Source of the DNA: a bacterium HR26
Lineage (GTDB): Bacteria; Chloroflexota; Chloroflexia; Thermomicrobiales; Thermomicrobiaceae
Length of the DNA stretch: 42,090 nucleotides
Reading direction: 5' to 3'
Assembly: GCA_002898875.1 (NCBI GenBank)
Contig: BEIC01000002.1
Location: 1-42,090 of the forward strand
The notes beneath the pieces were generated by a model. It made no database searches. It worked only from the letters and a program-made list of their open reading frames with translations, and was not told the DNA's origin. Both the position numbers and the translations under genes were made by a program. Below, piece after piece: positions 1 to 8,154 of this stretch (its first letter is position 1; every line of letters starts with the position of its first letter).

Positions 1-225
1 GTGGCGGCGCCAGCGCAGATCGGGCCGCACGAGCCGAACGCGCAGTGCTACGGGCATGCGCTGGTGGTCGATCCCTGGGGGACGGTGGTGGCGGAGGCGC
101 CGAACCGGGTGGGGGTGGTGGTGACCGAGCTCGACTTCAGCTACCTGCGCGAGATCCGCAGGCAGCTCCCCTCGCTGGCCAACCGGCGCCCGGAGGCCTA
201 CGAGCCTCGGTTGGCGGCACGCTAA
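1..225 (+). CDS. carbon-nitrogen hydrolase (nitrilase/omega-amidase family), 3' end only
   Basis: This is the last 74 codons of a gene that enters from the left edge; GTG at base 1 is simply the first codon in the window, not a credible start. The fragment contains the C-terminal strand pattern of the nitrilase superfamily: a YGHALVVDPWG segment (usually YGHSMIVDPWG), then a terminal helix ending in LPSLANRRPEAY, which matches the usual P-L-x-x-RR-P-x-x-Y tail. Members hydrolyse amides or nitriles with a Glu-Lys-Cys triad; those residues lie upstream and are not visible, so activity and substrate cannot be judged. It precedes an ABC importer and a creatininase-like amidohydrolase on the same strand, which may indicate a shared amide substrate (inference). 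Confidence 0.85.
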   Translation: MAAPAQIGPHEPNAQCYGHALVVDPWGTVVAEAPNRVGVVVTELDFSYLREIRRQLPSLANRRPEAYEPRLAAR

Positions 226-358
226 GAGTGCGCTTGCTGGAACTCGTGCGCGGTTAGGCAGGAAGGAGAAGAGATAGAGAGAAGTGACGCATGAGATCGA
301 TTGAGGCTAGGTAGCAAATTCACTGGGGCGAGGCCATACCGTCCTAAAGGAGGGGAAG

Positions 359-2077
359 ATGACCGAGCAGGCGCCGGCGTGGGCGCGACTGCTGGACTTG
401 AGCTCGCGCTCTCTAAATCGACGAACCGTAGTGCGACTCGGCGCCGGGGCAGTCGGGTCGCTGGCAGCGGGAGCGCTCTTGGCCGCATGCGGCGGTGAGC
501 AAGAGACGCAGCGAGAATCAGCGCCGACAGCCACTTCAGTGCCCGGCACGCAGGTTTCGCCGACAGCGGATATGGCCACAACACCCGCAACGAGCCCGTC
601 GGCAGGTGAGCCGGTACGCGGGGGCGAGCTCATTTACGCTCTCTCCTCGGATCCACCTAATCTTGACCCGCATATCTCAACCGGTACGGCGGCACGTTGC
701 GTGAAGTTGCAGTTGTACAACGGGCTGTTACGATACAACGACGAGGGCGAACTATTACCGGATCTGGCCGCAGAGTGGGAGATCTCGGATGATGGCTTGC
801 AGTACACCTTCATCCTCCGGGAGGGAGTGACCTTCCATGACGATACGCCGTTGACCGCTGAGGACGTGAAGGTCTCAATTGAGCGCATTCAGGATGAGGC
901 CACCGGTGCAACACGCAAGGTCGAGATGTCCGGTATCTCCGAGATTACAGTCGAGGACGAGCAAACGATTATCTTAAAGCTCGAACAACCGCATGCAGCG
1001 CTCCTCGAATATTTCGCCCAGCCGGAAACGGCTATTCTTTCTAAGAAGTTCCTTGAGAGTGGTGGTGATCCCAACACGACCTCAGTAGGAACCGGTCCCT
1101 TCAAGCTTCTCTCTCGAGAGCCGGGCGTCCGGATCGAAGTGGAGCGGAACCAGCAATATCACCACGAGGGGCGGCCCCATCTCGACAAGATCATCTTCAT
1201 TCCTTATCAGGACGAAAACACACGCGTTTCGGCGGTCAGAGGTGGCGACGCTCACATGGCTGACTATGTCCCGTGGAAGGATATGCAATCAATCGAGAAT
1301 GATCCCAATCTACGACTCGAGACGGGGCAGAATTCGGCGTTCATGTGCATCCAATACAACGTCCGTGTGAAGCCGTTTGATGACCCAAAGGTCAGAGTAG
1401 CGTTAAGCTACGCGTATGATCGGAAGGCGATCATCGACGCGGCCTTCTTTGGTCGAGCAATCGAGATTACCGGAGGGGTTATTCCGCCCCAAAGCTGGGC
1501 CTACAACGAGGAACTCGAAGGAACCTATACATATGACCCCGAGAAGGCAAAGCAATTACTCGCTGAAGCTGGATACGCAAATGGCTTCTCCGTCACTCTC
1601 ATGTCGACTTCTCAGTATGGGATGCATCAGAGTACCGCTCAGGTAGTTCAGAATAATCTCCAGGCGATCGGGATCGACTGCAAACTTGAGCTCTATGATT
1701 GGCAGACGGTCGTCCAGAAGCACACGAAGGGCGAGTATCAATTCCGCATCCACGGCCTGGCACCAGAAATCCTCGATCCGGACTTCTTAACCAACTTCTT
1801 CGCGTCCGGCTCGCCACATAGCAAATCCACCGGGTTCTCCGACCAGGAGATCGACCGGTTGCTCCAGGAGGGCCGGGCTGCACAAAACCAGGAACAGCGC
1901 AAGCAGATCTATAAGCGGTTAGAGCAACGCATACTGGAGTTGGCCCCATGGACGTTCCTCGTCTATCGACAGGATGGGGAGGCTCTCCGACGCGAAGTGC
2001 AGGGGTACAAGCATTTGCCTGGAGCACTCGGCTTCTTCTCCGGGATCATGCTTCAAGAAACGTGGCTGCAGAAGTAA
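359..2077 (+). CDS. ABC importer substrate-binding lipoprotein, family 5 (peptide/opine/nickel type)
   Basis: Extracytoplasmic solute receptor of a Dpp/Opp-type importer. The N-terminus has a twin-arginine element (NRRTVVRLGAG, Arg21-Arg22), a hydrophobic stretch and a lipobox LLAAC with Cys44, so export by Tat followed by lipidation is expected. A Thr/Ser/Pro-rich linker (about 45-85) precedes the SBP_bac_5 domain, where TFHDDTPLTAEDVKVSIERI and the later LSYAYDRKAII helix are characteristic. At 572 aa the length is normal for the family. The start is fixed by a strong AAGGAGGGG 3 bases upstream of ATG 359. Two permease genes follow, separated by a perfect hairpin. Substrate cannot be read from sequence; dipeptides, oligopeptides or an amide compound are possible. 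Confidence 0.93.
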   Translation: MTEQAPAWARLLDLSSRSLNRRTVVRLGAGAVGSLAAGALLAACGGEQETQRESAPTATSVPGTQVSPTADMATTPATSPSAGEPVRGGELIYALSSDPPNLDPHISTGTAARCVKLQLYNGLLRYNDEGELLPDLAAEWEISDDGLQYTFILREGVTFHDDTPLTAEDVKVSIERIQDEATGATRKVEMSGISEITVEDEQTIILKLEQPHAALLEYFAQPETAILSKKFLESGGDPNTTSVGTGPFKLLSREPGVRIEVERNQQYHHEGRPHLDKIIFIPYQDENTRVSAVRGGDAHMADYVPWKDMQSIENDPNLRLETGQNSAFMCIQYNVRVKPFDDPKVRVALSYAYDRKAIIDAAFFGRAIEITGGVIPPQSWAYNEELEGTYTYDPEKAKQLLAEAGYANGFSVTLMSTSQYGMHQSTAQVVQNNLQAIGIDCKLELYDWQTVVQKHTKGEYQFRIHGLAPEILDPDFLTNFFASGSPHSKSTGFSDQEIDRLLQEGRAAQNQEQRKQIYKRLEQRILELAPWTFLVYRQDGEALRREVQGYKHLPGALGFFSGIMLQETWLQK

Positions 2078-2084
2078 CCGCTTC

Positions 2085-2121
2085 TGACTGAGCCGACGAT
2101 GGATCATCGTCGGCTCAGTCA
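2085..2121 (+). promoter_or_regulatory. perfect 16-bp stem-loop between binding-protein and permease genes
   Basis: TGACTGAGCCGACGAT (2085-2100) and ATCGTCGGCTCAGTCA (2106-2121) are perfect inverted repeats with a 5-base loop GGATC. The element starts 7 bases after the binding-protein stop codon. No T-run follows; instead the Shine-Dalgarno and start of the permease come within 20 bases. Hairpins at this point in importer operons commonly act as partial terminators or as 3' protection that raises the amount of binding protein relative to permeases. That role is inferred here; the structure itself is read directly. Confidence 0.75.
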
Positions 2122-2138
2122 ATGCTGCCGAGGGGACA

Positions 2139-3086
2139 ATGGGGGCTTACATCATACGCCGTCTCATACAGTCAGCTCTGCTGATCTTCGTCATCGCTAG
2201 CCTGGTCTCAATCTTCATTCAGCTTCTTCCAGGAGACCCGGCATATATCATCCTGGGTGAGACGAATGCCACGCCCGAGCGCGTCGCCGCGGTTCGACGG
2301 GAATTGGGTCTGGATCGTCCACTACTCGTTCAGTATGCGGACTGGCTGTCGGGGGTCGTGCGTGGGGATCTCGGACAGTCCCTAACCAGCAAGCGCCCAA
2401 TTGGTCCAGATTTAGCGAAGCGTTTGCCGCGCACATTCGAACTGATCGTTGCCTCAATGACACTCGCGGTGCTCCTTGGGATACCGGCCGGTATTCTCGC
2501 AGCAAAATATCGCAACCGTGCTCCGGACGTCCTTGTTTCACTGTTCTCAGTCATATGGATCTCTACTCCAGTGTTCGTCTCCGGTACACTCTTGCTATTG
2601 GTCTTCGGGGTAAAGCTGAGACTTCTACCAGCCACTGGGTATGTAAGTTTCATTGATGATCCGATAGAGCACTTGAAGCGACTCGTTCTGCCAGCGACGA
2701 GCCTAGCTCTTCTCGATATGGCGGTCATTCTGCGCATGACGCGTTCCTCCTTACTTGAAGTACTGGGAGAAGACTATGTCCGTACCGCTCGTGCTAAGGG
2801 ACTGGCTGAGTCTTCAGTCCTCTTCCGGCACGCGCTCAGGAACGCACTCATTCCTGTGGTCACGATCGTCGGTTTACAGGCAGGCACTCTCCTCGGCGGA
2901 ACTGTCCTGATTGAGTTCATTTTCAATTGGCCGGGTGTTAGCAGTTACCTGATCTCTGCCATCAATCAGCGCGACTATCCCGTAGTGCAGGCAGTCGTTC
3001 TTGTCATCGCTACAATCTTCGTCCTACTTAACCTCATTACAGACCTGATTTATGCAGTGATCGACCCGAGGATCAAGTACGCCTGA
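2139..3086 (+). CDS. ABC importer permease, DppB/OppB type
   Basis: First transmembrane subunit of the importer. The protein (315 aa, normal for the family) begins with the typical YIIRRLIQSALLIFVIASLVS first membrane helix followed by the LLPGDPAY periplasmic segment. About six membrane helices can be traced. The cytoplasmic EAA-type loop that contacts the ATPase is recognisable as DYVRTARAKGLAESSVLFRHALRNALIP, around residues 213-240. The start ATG 2139 is preceded by GAGGGGAC. It forms an operon with the binding protein upstream and the DppC-type gene 16 bases downstream. It uses lower-GC codons like the rest of the block. Confidence 0.93.
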   Translation: MGAYIIRRLIQSALLIFVIASLVSIFIQLLPGDPAYIILGETNATPERVAAVRRELGLDRPLLVQYADWLSGVVRGDLGQSLTSKRPIGPDLAKRLPRTFELIVASMTLAVLLGIPAGILAAKYRNRAPDVLVSLFSVIWISTPVFVSGTLLLLVFGVKLRLLPATGYVSFIDDPIEHLKRLVLPATSLALLDMAVILRMTRSSLLEVLGEDYVRTARAKGLAESSVLFRHALRNALIPVVTIVGLQAGTLLGGTVLIEFIFNWPGVSSYLISAINQRDYPVVQAVVLVIATIFVLLNLITDLIYAVIDPRIKYA

Positions 3087-3102
3087 TCGGACGGAGAGCG
3101 GT

Positions 3103-4005
3103 GTGCAGCGAGGGCGAGCTTCGCTTGGCGTCGCGATAGCGGAACCATCCCAGAACGGACTAGCCGAACGGTCACCGAGCAGAACCTGGCGGCGTGTACG
3201 GACCAATCCACGGGTGGTCGTATCGGGGACGATCCTGCTTTTCATTGGCGTCATTGCCCTGCTCGCACCGTGGATTTCTCCCCAGGATCCATTCCACATG
3301 AACACGGCCATGCAGCTCCAGGGTCCGAGCTGGGAGCACCCATTCGGAACAGACGAATACGGCCGCGATCTGATGGCACGAGTGATGCGCGGCAGCCGGT
3401 CGTCTCTGATCATCGCACTTTCGTCGGTAGCGCTCGCTACTGTCGTGGGCATCGGATTCGGAATCATCGGGGGTTATTTTGGGGGATTCTGGGAATTCGT
3501 GACGATGCGCACTGTGGATGTCCTTCTGACGATTCCACCAATCCTCCTCGCGATCGCTGTCGTAGCCTTTCTTGGACCGAGTCGGATTAACCTGATATTG
3601 GTTATCGGTTTCCTGTACATGACGCGATTCGCTCGCCTTAGCTTCGCATCAGTAGTTCAGGTCAAGCAGCGGGAATTTGTTGAGGCGGCACGCGTGATAG
3701 GAGCGCGTACGCCGCACATTATCCGCACCGCGATTCTACCCAACATTCTGGCACCCATCTTTGTTCAGATCTCTCTGAGCCTGGGTTTCGCCATACTGCT
3801 CGAGTCCGGCTTGAGCTTTCTCGGCCTCGGCACGCCGCCACCCGAGCCGACGTGGGGGAACATGATCGGAGTTGGACGAGGTTTCATGCAGCAGAGCGGC
3901 TGGTATGTCTTTTGGCCCGCCCTAGCAATCTCTGTCACAATCCTGTGCTGCAATATGCTGGGCGATGGCCTGCGCGACGCGCTCGACCCGCGCCTGCGCG
4001 AGTGA
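3103..4005 (+). CDS. ABC importer permease, DppC/OppC type
   Basis: Second transmembrane subunit (300 aa). It has the DppC-type N-terminal cytoplasmic tail, a first helix VVVSGTILLFIGVIALLAPW, and the family segment HPFGTDEYGRDLMARVMRGSR. The EAA loop reads EFVEAARVIGARTPHIIRTAILPN, followed by the conserved SGLSFLGLGTPPPEPTWGNMI and the C-terminal DGLRDALDPRLRE. The chosen GTG 3103 has GGAGAG upstream; GTG 3101 is out of frame, and a slightly later start cannot be excluded. No gene for an ATP-hydrolysing subunit follows; the next gene is a creatininase-like hydrolase in high-GC DNA. The transporter therefore needs ATPases encoded elsewhere. Confidence 0.92.
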   Translation: MQRGRASLGVAIAEPSQNGLAERSPSRTWRRVRTNPRVVVSGTILLFIGVIALLAPWISPQDPFHMNTAMQLQGPSWEHPFGTDEYGRDLMARVMRGSRSSLIIALSSVALATVVGIGFGIIGGYFGGFWEFVTMRTVDVLLTIPPILLAIAVVAFLGPSRINLILVIGFLYMTRFARLSFASVVQVKQREFVEAARVIGARTPHIIRTAILPNILAPIFVQISLSLGFAILLESGLSFLGLGTPPPEPTWGNMIGVGRGFMQQSGWYVFWPALAISVTILCCNMLGDGLRDALDPRLRE

Positions 4006-4064
4006 CATCCCAGCGCGCCCCCGGTCCGCCGCCGGTACGGATCACCAGGGAAGGATAGGAAGCC

Positions 4065-4799
4065 ATGACGCTGGTTCAGTACATGACTTGGGTCGACTTC
4101 GACGCGCTGCGTCGCCAGACCGATCTCGTCTTGATCCCGCTCGGCGCGGTCGAGGTCTACGGCCCGCACCTGCCGATGGGCGCCGATGGCATCGCTACGA
4201 TGGCCCTCACCCAGCGGGTAGCCGAGCGAGTGCCCGCCTTCGTGGCACCCTTGATCCCGGTCGGCTTCTCGCAGTCGCTGGCTGAGTTCCCCGGCACCCT
4301 CTCGGTCCGCCCACAGTCGCTCCTCGCCTATACCCGTGACGTGGCCGAGAGCTTCATCCGCTGGGGCTGCCGACGCATCCTCTTCGTCAATGGCCACGCC
4401 GGCAACGTGCCCTACCTCAATGAGCTGGCGCTGGAGCTGGAAGCGACCTATCAGGTGCGCTGCGCCCAGATCGACTGGTGGCGCTTCATCCAACCGCTGG
4501 TCGAGGACCTGGTCGAGAGCGACCTGCTGCCGCACGGGCACGCCGCCGAGTTCGGCACCAGCGTGATGCTTCATCTGGTGCCCGAGCACGTGCGAATGGA
4601 GCGGGCAGTGCGTACCGAGCCGGCTCTGCCAGACGACTTCCCCGAGTTCCTCCGTCCTCGGAGCTACCGCGCCCAGACCGCGACCGGAGTGCTGGGTGAC
4701 GCCACCAAGGGCACCGCCGAGAAAGGAGCCGAGGTGATGCGCCGCGCGGTGGAGCGCGTGGTGGCCTTCATCCAGAGCGACGCCTTCCGCGCGCCCTAG
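4065..4799 (+). CDS. creatininase-family amidohydrolase
   Basis: Members of this family are metal-dependent hydrolases of cyclic or linear amides (creatinine, a formamide of riboflavin/F420 synthesis, the mycofactocin peptide). The 244-aa protein shows the N-terminal metal site as PLGAVEVYGPHLPMGAD (Glu30, His35, Asp41), the FVNGHAGN loop with His111, and GHAAEFGTSVML with Glu162. In characterised creatininases the first motif is EQHGPH; here Tyr32 stands where the metal-binding His would be, so one metal site may differ. ATG 4065 follows GGAAGGATAGGAAGCC. It lies 59 bases after the importer operon on the same strand and may act on the imported compound (inference). Substrate unknown. Confidence 0.85.
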   Translation: MTLVQYMTWVDFDALRRQTDLVLIPLGAVEVYGPHLPMGADGIATMALTQRVAERVPAFVAPLIPVGFSQSLAEFPGTLSVRPQSLLAYTRDVAESFIRWGCRRILFVNGHAGNVPYLNELALELEATYQVRCAQIDWWRFIQPLVEDLVESDLLPHGHAAEFGTSVMLHLVPEHVRMERAVRTEPALPDDFPEFLRPRSYRAQTATGVLGDATKGTAEKGAEVMRRAVERVVAFIQSDAFRAP

Positions 4800-4854
4800 C
4801 ACGCTTCCGTCTCGGTGCCCCGCCTGCGCTTAGGAGCCGCACTCAATCGTTCAG

Positions 4855-5172
4855 CTACAGGTCGAAGTAGAGGTGGTAGTGATGGGCGCAGCCCGGATTG
4901 AAGGCCATTCCACACGACGGGCAGACGAAGCCGCACGAGAGGTACTGCTCGATGCTCAGCTCGGTGCGGCAGACCCCGCACAGGATCGCGGGTCGGCCGA
5001 ACTCCTCTCGAGTCCAGCGAGCGGGCGGGTGCGACTCCAGTTCTTGGTGGCAGAAGTAGCACGCATAGTAGCGATCGCAGCACTTGAACTTGATCGCCAC
5101 GACGTCGAGCGGGCTCCGATAGTGGATGCAGCGCGTCTGCTCATCGACCAATTTACCGTACACCGCGCCCAT
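4855..5172 (-). CDS. CHY zinc-finger protein
   Basis: A 105-aa protein rich in Cys/His that matches the small bacterial CHY zinc-finger family from end to end. The visible ligand series is C15-x-H17-Y, C31/C32, C38-x2-C41-H42, H48, C65-x2-C68, C80, C84-x2-C87, C95 and HHYH at 98-100, enough for three zinc sites. The opening MGAVYGKLVDEQTRCIHY and closing NPGCAHHYHLYF are typical of the family. The eukaryotic relatives include Hot13, a zinc-binding redox helper of the mitochondrial intermembrane space, and the RCHY1 N-terminal domain; the bacterial role is not established. ATG 5172 has GAGAGCGGGGAAG upstream. It stands alone, facing away from the next gene. Confidence 0.9.
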   Translation of the reverse strand: MGAVYGKLVDEQTRCIHYRSPLDVVAIKFKCCDRYYACYFCHQELESHPPARWTREEFGRPAILCGVCRTELSIEQYLSCGFVCPSCGMAFNPGCAHHYHLYFDL

Positions 5173-5391
5173 ACTTCCCCGCTCTCACCGTACGCCGCCG
5201 CGCCGAGCGCGAACAATCCTACCAGGTCAGCCGGCATGCTTTGTTCGGGTGCTATCCTTGAGCACGCTGCTGCTTGAACGGCAGCCAGGGATGCCTTGCA
5301 CGCCAGGGCATCCCGAAGCGAGAGACATTGTCCGCTTGGCCACAGCGCGCGACGACCTTCGATACGAGCCAGGCGTTATCGACAGGGAGCG

Positions 5392-6468
5392 ATGATCGGG
5401 GGCAACTCGACGCTATCGATTCGCCAGCGCATCCTGCTCGCGCTCGTCATTGCACTCGCGAGTACCACCCTCTGCTACTACAACCTCGTCCAGCGGGATC
5501 AGCTCGCCAGCGACTTCACCTGGCCCTGGCGCGGGGCTATGCGCCTGCTGCACGGCGAGAACCCGTACCATGATCCCCGGCTCTCGCCGCTGTACCCGTA
5601 CCCGTTCGACGCTCCGCTCTACTACCCCTTGCCAGCCTTGCTCGTCGCGCTGCCGTTTACGGTGCTGCCCGCCGAACTGGCCGGAGCTCTCTTCTTCGGC
5701 ATCTCTTCCGGCCTGCTCGCCTATGGCATCAGCCGCCAAGGGCTGCACCATCTGCCGCTCTTCTTCAGTGCTCCGTTCTACGTGGCGGCAGTGGTAGCCC
5801 AGTGGTCGCCACTGATCACGGCTGCGGCCTTCCTACCCGTGCTCCTCCCCTTCGCATTCGCAAAGCCGAATGTGGGCCTACCGATTGTCCTGTCTTTCCC
5901 TCACCGCCGTGGCCTGATCTTCTCTGGTGTTGTCTTGGGTCTGAGCCTGTTGATCATGCCGAGCTGGCCGCTCGATTGGCTCGCGAACGTCACCTCGAGT
6001 CACCAGCAGTACCGGATACCGCTCACCGTGTTGCCGGGACCTCTCCTGCTGCTGGCCCTGATCCGCTGGCGAGAGCGCGAGGCGCGCCTGCTCCTGCTCT
6101 TCTCGGTCATCCCACAGCGGCTCTGGTTCTACGACCAGCTTTCGCTCTGGCTACTCGCTCGCTCGTTCCGCGAGAGCCTGCTGCTGAGCGCGGCGAGCTG
6201 GATCGGCTACTGGAGCTGGCGGCTGCTGCCTGACGGCAACCTGCGCCTGGGCAGTTCGCCCGAGACGGCGGGACCGTGGGTAATCGCCTGCATCTATCTC
6301 CCCGCGCTGCTGATGCTCCTGTTCCGGGAACGGGTGAGACGCTTCGCAGGCTTGCAACGGCCCGCGAACCGGCTGCCCCGCCGAGGGCAGCTACGAGCCG
6401 CCGACCCGCTGGAATATCACCGCCCCCGGTCCGTCGTAGACCACGACGTACCGTGGATCGCTCCGTAG
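5392..6468 (+). CDS. polytopic membrane protein, GT87/DUF2029-like (possible mannosyltransferase)
   Basis: A 358-aa protein with about eight hydrophobic segments. The first helix (LLALVIALASTTLCYYN) is followed by an external loop SDFTWPWRGAMRLLHGENPY, which resembles the D-F...A...L-x-G-x-P-Y loop of GT87-type polyprenyl-phosphate-sugar transferases (GT-C fold). Later catalytic features of the family cannot be confirmed by eye, so the transferase role is tentative. The ORF track opens at 5296, but ATG 5392 with AGGGAGCG just upstream and a membrane-protein N-terminus is the better start. The last 78 bases overlap the 3' end of the convergent gene 6391-8031, so the Arg-rich tail is encoded opposite that gene's end. 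Confidence 0.65.
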   Translation: MIGGNSTLSIRQRILLALVIALASTTLCYYNLVQRDQLASDFTWPWRGAMRLLHGENPYHDPRLSPLYPYPFDAPLYYPLPALLVALPFTVLPAELAGALFFGISSGLLAYGISRQGLHHLPLFFSAPFYVAAVVAQWSPLITAAAFLPVLLPFAFAKPNVGLPIVLSFPHRRGLIFSGVVLGLSLLIMPSWPLDWLANVTSSHQQYRIPLTVLPGPLLLLALIRWREREARLLLLFSVIPQRLWFYDQLSLWLLARSFRESLLLSAASWIGYWSWRLLPDGNLRLGSSPETAGPWVIACIYLPALLMLLFRERVRRFAGLQRPANRLPRRGQLRAADPLEYHRPRSVVDHDVPWIAP

Positions 6469-8031
6469 GGAAGCCTGGATCGCTGCCGTGCGGTCGATCA
6501 GCACGCCCTCCACGTTAGCCGGCCGTCTGGTCACGTAGACGTAGCTGAACCTGATCCCGTGCTCCCGAGCCCAGTTCTCCAGACAACCGCTGCCCTGGGT
6601 TGCACAGGCCTGGAGCTGCTCGTGCCGGGCGATGCGCCCGGCAAACCCTCCGACCCACTCGTAGCCCTGCACGACATCGACGCTGACCCGCTGCGTCAGC
6701 GCCGGGAACCACTCCGACGTCTTATCCTGTCCGAACCAGGGCTCACCGGTGATCACGATGAAGGGGCTGGTTCGGAGGGTACTGGTGCCCGCCCACTCCA
6801 TGGCCGCGCGCTCATCCGGCGAGAGGCCGGTCAGCAGAGGGTTGAACGCATAGGCAGTCGACACGGCCGATTGCACCGCCATCACCAGCAGGGTGACCTG
6901 AAGTAACCAGGTGCGGTCGAGGAGGGAGTTGGTCACTCCTTTGAGGATGCCGCTGCCAGAGGACCAGAAGAGCGTCGTCGCACGGACGACGCGGCTGAGC
7001 AGTGGCAGCAAGACCTCGATGATGCCGATGCCGGCAAGCATCGCCAGCGGGATGACTGCACGCTGATCGGCGGCCCGTGGCTGGAGCACGTGGATCGTCA
7101 GAACCCAGGCGGGAAGCAGGTACTCTCGTCGAGACAGGCATACGAATGCGCCGAGCAGGGCGAGCCCGCCGAGCATCGTGAACGTCGGCTCCCGGGTGAT
7201 GTCCAGGTGGAGGAGCTGGACGACGCCATGGTAGAACGGCCAGCCAGGATCGCCGGCCGGCTTGAGCGTCGAGATCCCGTGACGGATCAGGACAGTCACC
7301 CACCAGGGAGCAGTAACCGCCAGCGTGCCCAGGCCGGCGAGAATCGAATTGATGAGCCCATGACGGTCACGGGCGAGAAAGACGTACAGGAGTGGAATGC
7401 TGTAAGCAGTGAACCACGCGGCCTCGGGATGGCTCAGGACGGTACAACCGGCCAGGATCGCCAGCCACAGGGCATGCCTCCGATCCCCTCGCGTGTAGAG
7501 CAGGTAGGCTTGCCACAGTGCCAGAATCGAGAAGAGCTGCCCAAGCGACCGTGTAATGCCCCCGCCCATGACTTGCCAGACGAATGCCATCGGCAGCAGC
7601 GCGAAGGCGAAGGTCGCCGGGACGATCGCCGCCTTGGGGCGAAGCATCGCCTGGCAGAGCAGCACGAACGCGCCGAGTCCGAGCACGCTGACGGTCACCG
7701 GGAAGAAGCGCATAACGCTGAGCAGGCTCCAGGGCCCGAGGCTGTCGATGAGCCCGACCAGGTAGAACGCGAGAGGCGGGTAGGCGAACGGGATGCCGTC
7801 GAGGTTGTAGGACGTGTAGGCCGGCAGCCGGTAGTGTGCGTGCTGGAGATCGCGCACCATGCTGTAGAAGAGGCCACCGTCGTTGAGCGGGAAATCGCTC
7901 CTCAGGACGAAGTAAAGACGCAGCACAAGCGCCACGAGGATCGCCTGCCCGATCATCAAGAGCGTGTGCACATCGCCGCGCAGCCTGATGCGCGGCGGAG
8001 TCATCACAAGCGCTCGTTCTCGAATTGCCAC
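6391..8031 (-). CDS. GT-C-like polytopic membrane protein (PMT/ArnT-type glycosyltransferase candidate)
   Basis: A 546-aa protein with roughly eleven to twelve membrane helices and a soluble C-terminal domain of about 150 residues. After helix 1 comes LRSDFPLNDGGLFYSMVRDL; an Asp-containing motif in this first external loop is the hallmark of GT-C transferases, which move sugars from polyprenyl-phosphate donors. The C-terminal part (EWAGTSTLRTSPFIVITGEPWFG...) looks like the external domain often following such membrane cores. GTG 8031 has GAGGAGAGGGG directly upstream; an internal ATG nine codons later is possible. Together with the convergent GT87-like gene it suggests surface glycan or lipid-sugar synthesis (inference). 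Confidence 0.65.
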   Translation of the reverse strand: MAIRERALVMTPPRIRLRGDVHTLLMIGQAILVALVLRLYFVLRSDFPLNDGGLFYSMVRDLQHAHYRLPAYTSYNLDGIPFAYPPLAFYLVGLIDSLGPWSLLSVMRFFPVTVSVLGLGAFVLLCQAMLRPKAAIVPATFAFALLPMAFVWQVMGGGITRSLGQLFSILALWQAYLLYTRGDRRHALWLAILAGCTVLSHPEAAWFTAYSIPLLYVFLARDRHGLINSILAGLGTLAVTAPWWVTVLIRHGISTLKPAGDPGWPFYHGVVQLLHLDITREPTFTMLGGLALLGAFVCLSRREYLLPAWVLTIHVLQPRAADQRAVIPLAMLAGIGIIEVLLPLLSRVVRATTLFWSSGSGILKGVTNSLLDRTWLLQVTLLVMAVQSAVSTAYAFNPLLTGLSPDERAAMEWAGTSTLRTSPFIVITGEPWFGQDKTSEWFPALTQRVSVDVVQGYEWVGGFAGRIARHEQLQACATQGSGCLENWAREHGIRFSYVYVTRRPANVEGVLIDRTAAIQASLRSDPRYVVVYDGPGAVIFQRVGGS

Positions 8032-8154
8032 GGCCCCTCTCCTCAGCTCTACTCCGCTTCCCCCCTCCCCTAAGGAGTCGATCAGTTCCCAGAGAGTGTC
8101 TACTAAAGTATCCCTGGCAAGCGGCCAGGCAACGAGGCAGCGCCTGCGTCACGC

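Larger units (their letters stand above)
226..4004. other. low-GC compositional block carrying the ABC importer genes
   Basis: The importer genes sit in DNA with a composition unlike both flanks. By direct count, bases 1021-1080 are 30/60 G+C whereas 4141-4200, just downstream, are 43/60. Within the block TTA and other A/T-ending codons are frequent; in the nitrilase fragment before it and the creatininase gene after it they are rare. The jump to high GC occurs right at the end of the second permease gene. No transposase, tRNA or flanking repeat marks the ends. Acquisition of the importer genes by transfer is an inference from composition alone; the ends given are approximate. Confidence 0.45.

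Noticed and set aside
3765-4802. 345-aa minus-strand ORF
   Set aside because: Mirror of the permease end and creatininase gene; His/Gly-rich composition of a GC-driven shadow frame.
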